NCBI RefSeq assembly: GCF_042186555.1
Contig: NC_133324.1
Location: forward strand, 130,775,522-130,839,521
Origin: Aquarana catesbeiana
Taxonomy: Eukaryota > Chordata > Amphibia > Anura > Ranidae
DNA length: 64,000 nucleotides
Direction: 5' to 3'
The translations under genes were made by a program, and so were the position numbers. The notes under the pieces were generated by a model. That model searched no databases. It saw only the letters and a list, made by a program, of their open reading frames with translations, and was not told the origin of the DNA. Position 1 is the stretch's first letter. Every line of letters begins with the position of its first letter. This document shows, in pieces, positions 21,523 to 33,496 of the stretch.

Positions 21523-22996
21523 TTTACTATTTCTTTATGTAATAACTAAGGCATTCGATATCCCTTTTGTTAAAATATACAGTATTAATTAAAAAAAATG
21601 TTTTATTCTATTTCACAGCCTACATGTTGATTGAGTGTGTGATTAATGGCATTCAGACTCCAAATCTCATCACTGTATAAACAACACTGCCAGGGAAGTA
21701 TTTTTGTCTTTGGAGTTCAAATACATGCGAAGAACCATTTACTTTGGTGTTAGAACTCTGAGGGAGACAAGTGCAAACCACAGTTGGTATCTCTGCTAAC
21801 CAACAGCAGTAAATAAATAGGACACAGAAATGCTTTAACAGTTTGCTACAGACCTTTATTTTACAGTCAGCAAAGAAACATAACCTTTTCTTTGGCAAAA
21901 ATCATGTGAACATCAACAAAAGTTTTTAGACTACAAGATACCCCCTGGAACACAGAACTTTCAAGTGCTTTGAATGTTTTGGTGACAACACTACTTTGCT
22001 CTCTCATCAACTTGCAGTCAACCATGCCATGATACAGTGGTAATACCAGGAGGGAAGGCTTGCAGGAGTTGGCTTAGCATTCATGATGACCCACAAAAAA
22101 AAAACAAAACTTAAATTTAGGTGCCCCAGAATCAGACAAGCAGATGCCTTACCCCTACTCACGCCTCTGTCCATGTGATCCTTCTGTTGGCAAGAGCAGA
22201 CTATTGTAAGGAAAAAAAAAATCTTCCATCCCTAGCTTGCCCTTGCAGCTCTTTGTACCAGTGATGTAGCACACAAATTGTATCGCCATGTGATACTATA
22301 AGTCCCAACATCCTTTCCTTCTTCTTCAACAGCCCAGTCCTGCTGTCCCTCACTCCCTCCCCAACAATCCAGTTTTGCTGGGTTCCTACCTCCAACACAA
22401 ATCTGGTATCATTGCCTCCTTTCTCACCTCCTTCCATAGTCTGGTCATGCTGCCTCCTTGCCTAATCTCGTTGCCCTTTCCCTTCCTCCTACCCTCCACA
22501 ATCTCAACTTGCTGTCTTCTCCTCTCGCTTTTTACTCTTGCTGCTCACTTTGTCTATGCAAAATCTAGTTATGTGGATCGTTCCCACCTACAACCCTGTC
22601 ACATTGCCTCATCTACTCCCTACACAATCTGGCTTCACTGCCTGGACAACAACATGCATTAGCATTTCTCAAATCATTATTATATGTAATGCATATTATC
22701 ATACAGTATATACTGCATATATACCCCATGTTTGTCTGGTTTGTCTTAGAACCCCATCTAAGACAAGTGTCTGGTATGGATTTTGTTGGAAACCTCACGT
22801 TTTGTTTTTTTTGCATAGGCTCATTGATTGTAATGTGACCCTAAACTGCATTGATCATATTACATTTTCTGTCTATGTACTACTTGACATTTTTGAATAC
22901 AGTTCTGTTTAACATTGTGATGATGCACAGGTAAGCCTCTTGTTATCGCTGCCAACACAATTGTTAATCTGAAAGTTCCCCGCAAACAGTAAACTC
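21523..22996. other. No recognised feature
   Basis: Largely single-copy-looking sequence with a pyrimidine-rich stretch at 22310-22560. No convincing exon or repeat termini seen. Confidence 0.35.
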
Positions 22997-22998
22997 TA

Positions 22999-23427
22999 AT
23001 GCCGCGTACACACGATTGGACTTTCTGCCAACAAAACCGTGGATTTTTGTTCGAAGGTTGTTGGCTCAAACTTGTCTTGAATACACACGGTCACACAAAT
23101 GTTGGGCAACAATTACGAATGTGGGAATGCGGTGACGTACAAGACGTACGACGAGCTGAGAAAAAGGAAGTTCAATAGCCAGTGTGGCTCCTTCTGCTTG
23201 ATTCCGAGCATGCGTGAACTTTTGTGCGACGGACTTGTGTACACACAATCAGACTTTCCGACAACAAAGTTTTGTTGGTGGAAAATTTGAGAACCTGCTA
23301 TCAAACATTTGTTGGCGGAAAGTACGACAGCAAATGTTCGATGGAGCATACACACGGTTGGACTTTCCGACAACAAGTTCACATCCAACATTTCCCATCC
23401 GAAAGTCCGAACGTGTGTACGCGGCAT
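22999..23427. mobile_element. MITE related to the Harbinger element (429 bp)
   Basis: Inverted ends ATGCCGCGTACACACG and CGTGTGTACGCGGCAT are flanked by TA at 22997-22998 and 23428-23429. The interior shares GTTGGCTCAAACTTGTCTTG and ACGACGAGCTGAGAAAAAGG with the copy at 7020-7415 and the Harbinger right end. Open frames in it are not genes. Confidence 0.85.
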
Positions 23428-23429
23428 TA

Positions 23430-26400
23430 CACTCACATCTCCCCAACAGCCAGTGTGTCCTATGATCTCTCCATTTCAAGGATGCAACTTCCTTAAGACT
23501 CTTCACCGTTCTACACTTCTAGGATTGCCAGATGGCTGTGTCACCAATCAAAGAATCCTACAGAAGCTGCAGTGATGGAAGAGAGGTGAGGTAGGTGACA
23601 TGGGACACCACAGAGGTTAGTGTAAAAGCTCATTCTTTGCAGCTTTCGACAGGATTCTTTGGTAGACTGACAGGGTCCCCTTCAAAGGAAATTAGGTAAT
23701 CTTCACATGCCTAAATTCTGCATTTTCCTCTAAAATTTCACAAGGGAAATTATTATCTTTATATTGATATACAATAGCATGATAATAGGTTATGATTCAA
23801 TCTCTGGATCATTTGTCAGTTTATTGGTGATTCCAAAAAACCCATTTGAGATGACAAGTGACACACTTATGAGCAACAGTTACTTTGGCTAGTTAAAGGG
23901 CTTGTGCATAATGAACCCTAAAAACTATTGTTAATAGATCCTATTATAGTGCTACACGAATTCTTGACATGCAGTAAACTCTTATGAAACTTATTATTTA
24001 ACTTATTTTTCCAAGTTTTATGCCAATTTCCATTTTTGTGATGCCTTGGGTGGGACACTTGTCGCCTGGCGCTTCAAAAACAATTGTTTTTTTTTTAAAA
24101 CCAGACTATTACAGTAATACTTGGCCAGTCCCTACATGAGAAAAGAGTTTGCTACACTTTGAAACAACAGTGTTGGTTAAGTTACCCATGCAGTCAGGTG
24201 CTTGGCTAAGATTAAGAGTGAGAGAAACACTGGCTGCAGTTGGTCTCTGTAGCTCCTGCCCTGGGCTGCTGAACTGGTTAACAGCTATTCCACAAAGAGT
24301 AGGGAGCTGCTGGGCAGGAGGAGTCTAATAGAGTCAGACAGCAATGTACTGTGTCAACTGTAGTCCAAAGGAGAGACTCTACTATGTAATCAAGAGCTTT
24401 TTTAACTGGATTTATTAGACAGAGTTTGCCAGGAGGTGGAAAAAGTGCTGCATTTTCTCAGGCTGTTGAGGACATAGCTTGCTCTTGCCACGAGGGAAAC
24501 CGGAGAGTGCACATTGCTCCAGTGTGTACCACCACTGCTGCACATCGAATTGAGCGGGATCCAGAGTGCTGAGTTTAATGGTGCCAACAGCCAGGGTCAC
24601 CTGGGTGCAGAGCAGAGAGTTGACTAATCGCTGTGTGTGACCAAATGGTGAGCTGCAATATTGCTGGAACTGGTGAGCTGCTGCTGTGGGCATTTACTAT
24701 CTGCTGCTAGAGAGTCTGCACCCTTTAGGAACTGACCACAAAGGCATCTAGTAGCCTTATTGCTGCCTGCAGGCTTGACTGATACTATTCTTATGTGCAC
24801 CAAGAGGGCAAGTGGGCCCCAACACTAGCCAGCTGAAGAATTAGGACTAAAGACTGTCCCTTTACAGCTGCTACACAGAGACCTTCACCTATAGCTTATG
24901 CTAAGAGATACCTCTTAGGGGACATTGCACCATATCCTAGCCATTCTCCTAGAGTGAACTTTAGACTAGTTGTAGTATTATTATTCACATTGCAGTTATA
25001 GCTTATATGCTCTGTTTATTGCTGACTTTGCTGATTCGTGAGTTAATATCAGTCTGTTGGTACAGAACTCTATTCTAAGTTACCTTGGCATAGTGATTTT
25101 ACTGTCTAGCAGACTGTGTCTGAACCTACCTTCTATGTGCTCATTTATTCTCAAACCACCATTTATTCTAACCCATACCAATACACTGAGTTAATTTACC
25201 ACTAAACGGGCTTGTGTATAATTCCTGGTACTAATTCACAGCAAAGTTAAAGGTATCTATACTCGTATTCTTAGAACTGCTTGCAATAACTTTCATTCAA
25301 CTAGGTGTGTTAGAGGAGCTGAGGTTGGTGGAGGTTGGCTCTTGGAGGAGCAAAACAAAGGACCCAAATTGCCAAGTAGCTTTTGAATGATAATGATGAA
25401 TGACTTACATGGGTCATTTTATTTGTTAACTGTAGAGTATGCAGTGTGGAAGGATTCAAATCCAGTAACTAAAAAGAAATCCTGTTCAGCCACTCTCCTT
25501 ATCCAGGCCCCCCATCGAAGTCCTTGATTTCCACTGCAGAAGTGAAGACAGACAGACAGTGAAGGAGCAGTGGCACATTGATGAGGTCATCTGCCTGCTC
25601 AGTCTTATCAGCAAAGTCGCTGTCAGCACATATGCACTATAGCAAATCCTGACAGGCTTCTAGTGCCATCTCCTAGACTAAGTTCCTTTTTGCAGAAAAT
25701 TACAGCAAGTTTATATAATCAAAACTTCTGGCATTTGTACCATTTTTAACAAATACCTACTGTTTTTTATATATCTTTCCAAAGTTTTATTTTAACCACG
25801 CTGTGGCAAGTTCCCATTCTGTACCTGGGCAACCTATCTAACTTTGAAGACCAAAAGCTGAAGTCACAACAATTTTATGTAAGTAAAAGCTAAACATACT
25901 GTATCTACACTGCAAATCATGATTTGTTTTTAAAACACAACCTAAAATTTGTTTTCTCCCACTCTCAGGGAGAAATTTAAGTCACTGCTAACTTATGGCT
26001 TACAAAGTCATAAATATGCCTTATTACTTTCTTTGAAAAGTTCCACAGACCCATCTATCAATGGCTTGCAAAAGAGTCACAGCATACGCCATATCCAAAT
26101 ATCAAGCCTTGGGAACAGATGGCTGCCATCTATTTTGCCATGGTCAATGACTATAGGAGAGATTTGTACAATAGGCTTCATGTGCATGTATGTTTTTTTT
26201 CCATTTCAGGTGCAAACTGAGAATTGCATGCTAATTAAAATTTCTACTATATGCTATGTACACCGTAGGATGTACCATGGAATGTGAACATTGCAATACA
26301 TTACAACAGTTAAGACAACTCTGAAACATAACTGCTTAAAAAGAGACATGGGTCCTATCGTCTTGTCTTACACATGATTTCTTAGTGGTAATTTACATTT

Positions 26401-26885
26401 TTTGCAGGTAATGATAACATACTAAAGTACTTTTAACTATCTTCATTTTACAATAGCCCTTAATAGTAATTTAAAAGCTCAAGAGCCAAGTTTTTAATGA
26501 CAGTAAGTGCAAGGCAAATGTCATGGGCATAGTCAAAAAATTAGAATCAGAATTGTTTAATAAGCTTATGCTGTGATCTTAGAAGCTGAAATTACCTACA
26601 AAAGTGCAGAAGTCAATTAAAGCAGCTGCTCATTTATACTCATTTTGTTAATGTTTCTGTAACAGATACATGGTGTTTAAAAGAGTAATAAGGTCAATGC
26701 AACGGAAATTACAGCTAAAGTAATGAGCCTCTATATTCAAACTTACTGGCTGGCAATGTTCAACCAATTGGAAAGTTGGCAAGATACATTCAACGGTGGT
26801 CGAATGTAAGTACCCTTAGATAGAAGTTAATGATTGGCTGTTAAGGAATAAGAGCACCGAGGGATTTTTTTCCCCAAACACTTTG
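23430..26885. other. Unassigned 3.4-kb stretch
   Basis: No repeat termini, tandem array or conserved coding motif that I recognise. A minus-strand frame at 24693-24415 of 92 codons has no known domain. This could be host intergenic sequence or old degraded repeat. Confidence 0.35.
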
Positions 26886-27022
26886 GGGTTGATTTACTAG
26901 AACTGGAGAGTGCACAATCTGGTGCAGCTCTGCATAGAAGCCAATCAGCTTCCAGGTTTTTTGTCAAAGCTTAACTGAACAAGCTGAAGTTAGAAACTGA
27001 TTTCTATGCACAGCTGCACCAG
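26886..27022. repeat. Foldback MITE with TTTACTA ends
   Basis: GGTTGATTTACTAG at the left and AGTAAATCAAC at the right are inverted. Inner arms pair TCTGGTGCAGCT with AGCTGCACCAGA and GCATAGAAGCCAATCAGC with its diverged complement. No coding capacity. Confidence 0.7.
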
Positions 27023-27270
27023 ATTAGTAAATCAACTGACCGTAGAGAGATGTCGTACCCCCAAAATACATATACATTTTGTTATACATATTTAAAATTT
27101 ATAATATAGGCTATGATTATATCTTTGGATCTCGGATGGCAGGGGTCTATAGGTAGCAGATTACAAACATTGATAGCCTGTAAACATCTAATAATATGTG
27201 TCTATTGTGTATGGGTATCAGATGACATATGTCTGCCTAAAGGTAAGCACTGTAACAAAGTTATTTTACA

Positions 27271-28327
27271 TGTAGCAATAACTCTCGGTAGAGCTGCTGG
27301 TTTAAGCGGGCTTGTTACCTTCACTCTCCTTCCCTCTGTTTCACCGGCACCGGGTCTAGGGGTTCCGTTGAGTTTACCTCTGGACGATACACGCACCAAC
27401 ACTTGAGTACGTTTTCAATGCTTTATTAAACGAGTTACTAAGAAAGTAGCAGGAAAGAGGCAGAAGGGAAACTGCAGAAGAAACTCAAATATCTTCTTGT
27501 AGGGTTCTTGACAAATGTCCTGGTAGAATTTGGATATTACAATAGAATGCACTCCCCTTGTGGGACACACTCTTTGCTCGCCTGGATAGGCCTCTCTCAC
27601 TTGCCTAGCAGCCAGTACGTAGCACGAACAAAAGTCTCTGCCACAGACTTGTTTAGGATAAACCGGTACGATCCTCTGCCACAGGATGTATTGTCTTTTT
27701 TCTGCAATGAACGTCAGTCACAGTGCTTGAACCTTTAAGCCAACCCGGCAACACTATGCTGTATAGTTACTTTTAGGATACGTCCTCCAACCGAGTCACC
27801 AGGCCCCTCTCCAGACCAGCACCAGATCCTTCCATGACGGGTCCTCCCCTGGGATCTCCTCGGTTGTCCAGCTTCCTCCCTTTGGATAGACAGCTCAGGA
27901 CCATTCCTCGGCTGCTGTGGTAGGCCCCAGACAAGCTTCCGGGCCCACCCCTGCGCCGCAGCGACGCGGGCCTCTGGAACGGAGGACCACAAGATTTCTC
28001 TCTAACGCATACCTGTCGGCCAGGAGGGCCAGCAGGTGGCTGTAAAACTAACCCCACAATATGGCGTCTGTCCCATAAATACCCTCGCCCAGAATGCAAC
28101 TCGGAGGACCACCTCCACCGAGTTGTCTCCAGGACAGAATAGCATCCATACGCTTCGACGCGTTGCCTCTCCAACACTGACCAGTGATAACAGCGACACC
28201 CACTGGTCAGTATGGAAACGCACACAACGTCAGCCAAGCTGGAACAGAGGCAGACCTAACCTATTTTAACGAACAAGTTACTACATTTACCTAACATATG
28301 GTAGATCGCAAATCTACCAGCGCTACA
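27271..28327 (-). mobile_element. Solo LTR (1057 bp) with 4-bp target duplication TACA
   Basis: On + the segment begins TGTAGCAATAACT and ends CAGCGCTACA, so it has TG..CA ends. It is flanked by TACA at 27267-27270 and 28328-28331. The minus strand carries a TATA-like GGGTATTTATGG near 28072-28085 and an AATAAA signal near 27420-27425, in the correct order for an LTR transcribed on -. No internal gag/pol sequence adjoins it, so it is a solo LTR left by recombination. A Gypsy-type or retroviral origin cannot be separated from ends alone. Confidence 0.7.
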
Positions 28328-28447
28328 TACATTTAAAGAAATGTACTTTGTGTGTTTATTCAGGGGTGTTACCAAGACTGTCAAAGACCTGGGGTATCCT
28401 GAGATGTGTAGGGAATGTGTGAATTGTCAGTGTGGCCAATTAGCACT

Positions 28448-28738
28448 AAGGCTGGGTTCACATTGGTGTGATGTCAGACATCGCATGTGATTGCACTGCA
28501 CTGCTGTCTGAGCGATGCAAATTCAGCCATACAGATTGTATGGCTGAATTTGCATCGCATTTGGACCAAAGTTGCGCAGGAACCTTTTTTTGTTAAGCAC
28601 CAGAATTGGATCGCATGGTTGTTCACACCCATGCAATCCGATTCCTCTCCGAATTGACAGTTTGCACTGCGATATGCGAACCCATCTGGGGGTGTCATTA
28701 ACTTTGTATTGACACTCCCAGCGGTTCGCATAAAGGCA
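28448..28738. repeat. MITE fragment with GGTTCACA-type end and inner palindrome
   Basis: Starts AGGCTGGGTTCACATTGG, like other frog MITEs that begin with GGTTCACA. It contains a near-perfect palindrome: GCGATGCAAATTCAGCCATA pairs with TATGGCTGAATTTGCATCGC (about 28512-28558). The right terminus is missing. Confidence 0.55.
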
Positions 28739-29091
28739 CTTCCCCCTCTCTTTTTCAACTGTCAGCTGCTAACTGACTTTTTTTTTTAACAAGCCTTGCA
28801 ATGCCCCTTATTACAGGCTGGGCTGATCACCTCAGTGCCAACCAACAAGATGGCAGTAGCAACTAGCTGTCAGGAATACGCAATATGGAAAGAAAAGAAA
28901 ACCCTACATACATGTTTAAACCCTTGCTACCCACATAACACATATGCATAGTTGCCAAAATTTTAAATTTCCAGGGAAATTTTTTTTTTGCTGTGCATGT
29001 AGCAAGCCATTGTATGCGGAGAATGTTTTTTCATTTAAAATGGGATAGTTCTACAAGAGGCAAATCATTAACCCAATGCCATATGTTAAAG

Positions 29092-29234
29092 CAGTGGTTC
29101 TCGACCTCAGTCCTCAAGTACCCCCAACAGGCCATGTTTTGGGGACTCTGATTTAAAGCACCTGTGCAAGATAAAGGAAAACCTGCAAACATGGCCTGTT
29201 GGGGGTGCTTAAGGACTGAGGTTGAGAACCACTG
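29092..29234. mobile_element. hAT-type MITE (143 bp)
   Basis: The ends CAGTGGTTCTCGACCTCAGT and ACTGAGGTTGAGAACCACTG are inverted repeats, and the flanks TGTTAAAG / TGTTGAAA match at 6 of 8 positions, as expected for an aged hAT 8-bp duplication. Confidence 0.8.
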
Positions 29235-29336
29235 TGTTGAAATGATTGTAAAGCTTGTTTGTTTTTTTTTATGTTTGTTTTTTTACCTGCTCTGTGCAAT
29301 GGTAAGAAAGAAAAAAAAAAAAGCTTTACCATCTCT

Positions 29337-29795
29337 TTAACCACTTCAGTCCCAGAAGGATTTACCCACTTCCTGACCAGGGCATTTTTAGCGATACGGC
29401 ACTGCCTCCCTTTAACTGCCAATTACGTGGTCATGCGACTTTGTACACAAACAAAATTGACGTCCTTTTTTTGCCCACAAATAGAGCTTTCTTTTGGGGG
29501 TATTTGATCACCTCTGTGTTTTTTATTTTTTGTGCTTTAAACCAAAAAAGTGCAACAATTTTGAAAAAAAAAACAATATTTTTTACTTTTTGCTATAATA
29601 AATATCCCCCAAAAATGTCAAAAAACTAATTCTTCTACAAATTTTTGTTAAAAAAAAATAAAAAATTCGCAATAAGCGTATATTGATTGGTTTGTGCAAA
29701 AATGATAGCGTCTACAAAATAGGGGATATATTTATGGCATTTTTATTATTAATATTTTTTTACTAGTAATGGAGATGATCAACGCAAATACTACC
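29337..29795 (+). repeat. TTAACCACTTC family copy
   Basis: Begins TTAACCACTTCAGTCC and contains the family blocks AAATAGAGCTTTCTTTTGG, TTTTTACTTTTTGCTATAAT and AAGCGTATATTGATTGG. The same blocks recur, on either strand, at 43900-45000, 54113-54910, 55380-56160, 56400-57345, 57400-58090 and 58441-59433. The right end is not delimited. Confidence 0.7.
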
Positions 29796-30230
29796 CCCAA
29801 TCCCTCCTTTTAGCACAAAGCCTCTTGTCCCCCCACCTAAATTCTACCTCCTGACACAAATATCCCCTGCCAGCAGAAATCCTCCCCCCAAATCCCTGCC
29901 TTCTAGCATAAATCCTCTTACTTTACCCCCCCCCCACCCCCCAAATCCCCCCTACAAATACAAATGATCTTGCCAGCAAAGCACACCTGGAGCGAGGGAA
30001 GTTACTTGTGTTGCTATATTGGAAACTGACTTATAGGACCTGACGTAGTAGAACTGTTAGTGACTAGGGGTTGAGGCGTATTTGCGGTGCATTTGCCTTT
30101 TGTCATACCTAAAAAAAAAAAAAAAAGAAAGTGGGAGACAACTGTAGAATCAGCGGGCTGTTGTGGGGTGTGCAGACAGTAGACCTGTGGTAGAATTTGG
30201 GGCGCACGCACTACTCTGGGGACTAAGCTT
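29796..30230. other. No recognised gene
   Basis: C-rich stretches (29820-29945) and a poly-A run at 30112-30126. Nothing else is recognised. Confidence 0.35.
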
Positions 30231-30426
30231 GAGCTCCGGCGTGTTCGCACATTCCACGTGCAGGGCCCGCCAAGAAGTCGGCGCTGCGCTAATCACAGGC
30301 AGTGAGACATTTCCCGATCTCTGCAGCCGCGCATTGGGACAATGTCTCACTGCCTGTGATTAGCGCAGCGCGGTGCCGACTTCCTGGCGGGCTCTGCACC
30401 CGGGCTGTGAGAAGACGCCGGAGCTC
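30231..30426. repeat. GC-rich inverted repeat, arms about 80 bp
   Basis: The left arm starts GAGCTCCGGCGTGTTC and ends CAGGCAGTGAGACAT. The right arm starts ATGTCTCACTGCCTG and ends GACGCCGGAGCTC. GCGCTGCGCTAATCACAGG is mirrored by CCTGTGATTAGCGCAGCGC. Class unknown. Confidence 0.8.
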
Positions 30427-30449
30427 TTCCTTACTGGGGACCCCTGAGA

Positions 30450-30543
30450 ATGCAGCTGGAGGAGTGCAGGGGAGAGGACATTCTCAGCATGTTGGAGGCA
30501 GTGGGGTCAGGAAAGACAGTGGCAGACCAGGAGCTCTGGACAG
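30450..30543 (+). other. Candidate first coding exon ending at a splice donor
   Basis: An ATG opens a 31-codon frame (starting MQLEECRGEDILSMLEA) that ends exactly at ACAG followed by GTAAGG, a strong donor. It sits in a GC-rich segment just downstream of the inverted repeat. No homology is recognised and no following exon was identified. A second donor-like CTCAGGTAAGAGG lies at 30696-30708. It may be a lone spurious frame. Confidence 0.2.
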
Positions 30544-31821
30544 GTAAGGTGCGGTGCTGCTCTTAAACTCAGCTGACAGGAGGAGTGCAAAAGTGAAGAC
30601 CATTGAATGCATGTGTGAACGGCAGGGCTGGCAGAAGCAGCGGCAGCCTGGAGAGGACAGGGAGCGATTGTGAATTGCCTTCCACTGCAGCTCATCTCAG
30701 GTAAGAGGAGGAGAGGACCAAAGGTCACTAGGGTGTGTGTGCAGCAGGGAGGCATGGAGCTGATGTCAGATCTGCTGCAGAGAAGCAAGGAGCCGAGGCT
30801 GTGGGCTTGTATACTGTGCAGCCCCAGAGAGAGAGCAGGAGAGTCACAGGGAGGGGCAGTGGAGAGGCTGACAGAATTGAGAGAAGTGACCGCCGTCCGA
30901 GTGGATCAGCAGAGTTTACTCACAGATCCTGGGTGCTCTCCATTTAACTGGTTTAGATAGCATCACAAAACGTTGTACTAAGAATTCAGTGTCCCCTTAC
31001 TGGGTGGGAGACTGTTGAAGGCAGGAAGCCAGAGCCGGGGGCGGAGCTGGGAGGTCCTTGCATGTTCTTCCTTCTGTCTGTGACTGCAATGTGCGTCATC
31101 AGTTGCTAGGACTCCGGCGGTCCTAACAACCAATGATAGGAAGAAAGATTGAAAGGAGGGGGGAGGGACGGAGAGCACAGTGAGAGCATATTGCATCTAG
31201 TAAGAATACACGCACGGGACAGCCTTGAAATCCCGGGTCAGTCCCGGGGAATCAGGGATGATTTGGAGGTATGCATAAGTGGTTTCTATTACATACAAGA
31301 GGAATTGGCATGTAATATTACTGATGACAGTCAGATGGATTGCAAACTGAACATTTTCCGTAGGAAATTGCAGGACTGTTATGGCTCTGCTGCCAATAAT
31401 ATGGACAAATGTTTCATTTTAAAGTCAGAAGAATTATGACCCTGAAAATAACAATGTGGTGAAGCTTTACTTTGTAAAGAATACACGAACAGGCGCAAGG
31501 AAAAAAAAAAGCATTTTCTTGCATGTGATTGGATGATGGAAATCAGCAGAGCTTTACCACATTCACTAAGCTCTGGAGAAAATGAGTGCAACTGCACTTG
31601 CATAGTGCACAGTCTATTTGCCTTTAGTAAATCCAACCCTATATTTTAAATTGAAACATTACACATCCATCTAAAACCACCCTGGTTCACAGGGTGACCA
31701 TGCTGCAGGGATTTCAATGCAGAATAAATAGTGATGTCACCCTGTTACAGGAAGGGTAAAATCAATAGACGTACTAGTAGGATCAATAGCTGTTTTATTG
31801 CTATTGACAGGTTGCAGGACA
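30544..31821. other. Unassigned; partial TTTACTAA-type foldback at 31540-31640
   Basis: Moderately GC-rich to ~31250, then AT-rich. GCCTTTAGTAAATCCAACCC at 31620-31640 matches the foldback end type at 2231-2340 and 26886-27022. Confidence 0.4.
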
Positions 31822-31823
31822 TA

Positions 31824-32011
31824 CAGTGCCTATAAAATGTATTCACACCCTTGTTTTTTTTGTCACAGAACATTACATTCCAGCAGGTTCATGTTTTTTT
31901 AACACTGATCAACAGAAATAGACTTTTTCATCTCAACGTGAAAGTAGATTGCTGCAAAGAGATTTAATTACAATGGAAAACACAATAACTGATAGCAAGT
32001 ATACACCCCCT
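31824..32011. mobile_element. Tc1-type terminal fragment
   Basis: Starts CAGTGCCTATAAAATGTATT after TA, the common Tc1 terminal-repeat style (CAGTGCCT..AAGTATTCACCC). It has ~185 bp of terminal repeat and stops at the TTAA edge of the piggyBac-type element. Confidence 0.6.
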
Positions 32012-33496
32012 TTAACCGCTTGCCAGCTGTGTAACTTACATATGTGGTGGCAAGGTGGCCCTGCTGCGCTGAATCACATACTGGGTCCGTGATCCGCGCT
32101 CCTGGATTGTGGGGGGGGGGGCACACATGCGCTCTCTGGCCCGGGGTGCTGTGATTCAGTACAGCACCGATCAGTCATCAGGTCCAGACCATTGATTTTT
32201 GGCTTGGACCTGCTGCTCATCTGTACCGAATCACAGACCAGCTTGTGCCTATGTTTACAAAACAAAGGCACAGAAAGTGACAAGCTCTTTTTTCATGGAG
32301 CCCTTTTTGGTTTCAGCAAGAGAAGAGGTCAGAACTACAGTGAGTAAAAGCAGCACACTAACACAAAAACACAGTTTAATTAGGCACACTTTAACTCCCT
32401 GATCATCCCCCACTTAACTCTTTCACCGGTGTCATTAGTATAGTGTACAGATTTTTTCACTGATAACTGTATTAGTGTCACAGGTGACGCCAGATAGTGT
32501 TAGTGTCAGCCCGCCACATAGCCTGCCACATATTCACCATCGCATTTAACCCTTTGATTGCCAGCAACACTATCACAGACACACTATAAACTTCCATTAC
32601 TAGTATAGTGTCTGAACGGATCAGTATCTTTAATCAGATCAGAACTATACTAGCGTCCCAAATATTATAGTGACCCCTAAAATGCAACATTAGCAGGATC
32701 AGCCCCGACACCTACTAGCCCCTCTGCCCCCTCTCCCCCCAATAAGTGCAGTGTCAGTAGATCACTGTCACTTCTAATACATTGCAAACAAAACTGCAGC
32801 ATTAGCAAGATCAGCCCTGATCTCTGCTAGTACTAGCAAGTACTGTACATTTTTTGTAGCGGTTCAAGCAGTCTCTAACAGCCAGGTGCTCTTTTTCCTG
32901 TGAGTCTCACTAGGTACCTATACATTTAGTGGCTGAGTATGTCAGCCGAGAACAAAGGCGCGTCCTCATAGACAGAATCAGGCTCCGAATACGAAAATGT
33001 AGAGAGCAGCGGCACCCTGACAGGTAGCTCAGACGATGGAGAAGAGGTCCCTCCTATGGTCAGGTGGGCCCGACCCCGTGCCCAGGTTGATGAGGCTGCT
33101 AGAATTGCAGGAGGATTCTCATAGGCAACAGAGTGCCAGTACTAGTGCCACGCTACCTTTTGGTGAACTGGCGAGCACCAGCGGCCTAGTACAATCCGTA
33201 CATTTTACACACCAGCACTGCAGTATCTCATGGCGATGTGGGGCGTGCCAGAAGTGTAGTCCAAACAGGTGCACTGGCTAGCACAAGTAGTGTCCTGCAG
33301 CCACCAAGAAATCAAACACAGGCCAAAGAGCCCATAGTGTCCTTCCTGATGTGCTTGCAATCCTGATTGTCAGCCCACAGATTCTGTAGCACCTGTAATT
33401 TCTGTGGAAACAGCAAATTTAACTACTCCCCTTGATTTTTTTGAGCTGTTTTTCACGGAAGATCTGTATCGATCAATTGTGGACCAAAGCAATTTA

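Noticed and set aside
24402..24693. 92-codon minus-strand frame considered as a host exon or gag fragment
   Set aside because: No recognised motif, no splice signals at sensible positions; left as unassigned.
28445..28738. Complete MITE
   Set aside because: Only one terminus and the inner palindrome are visible, so it is listed as a fragment.
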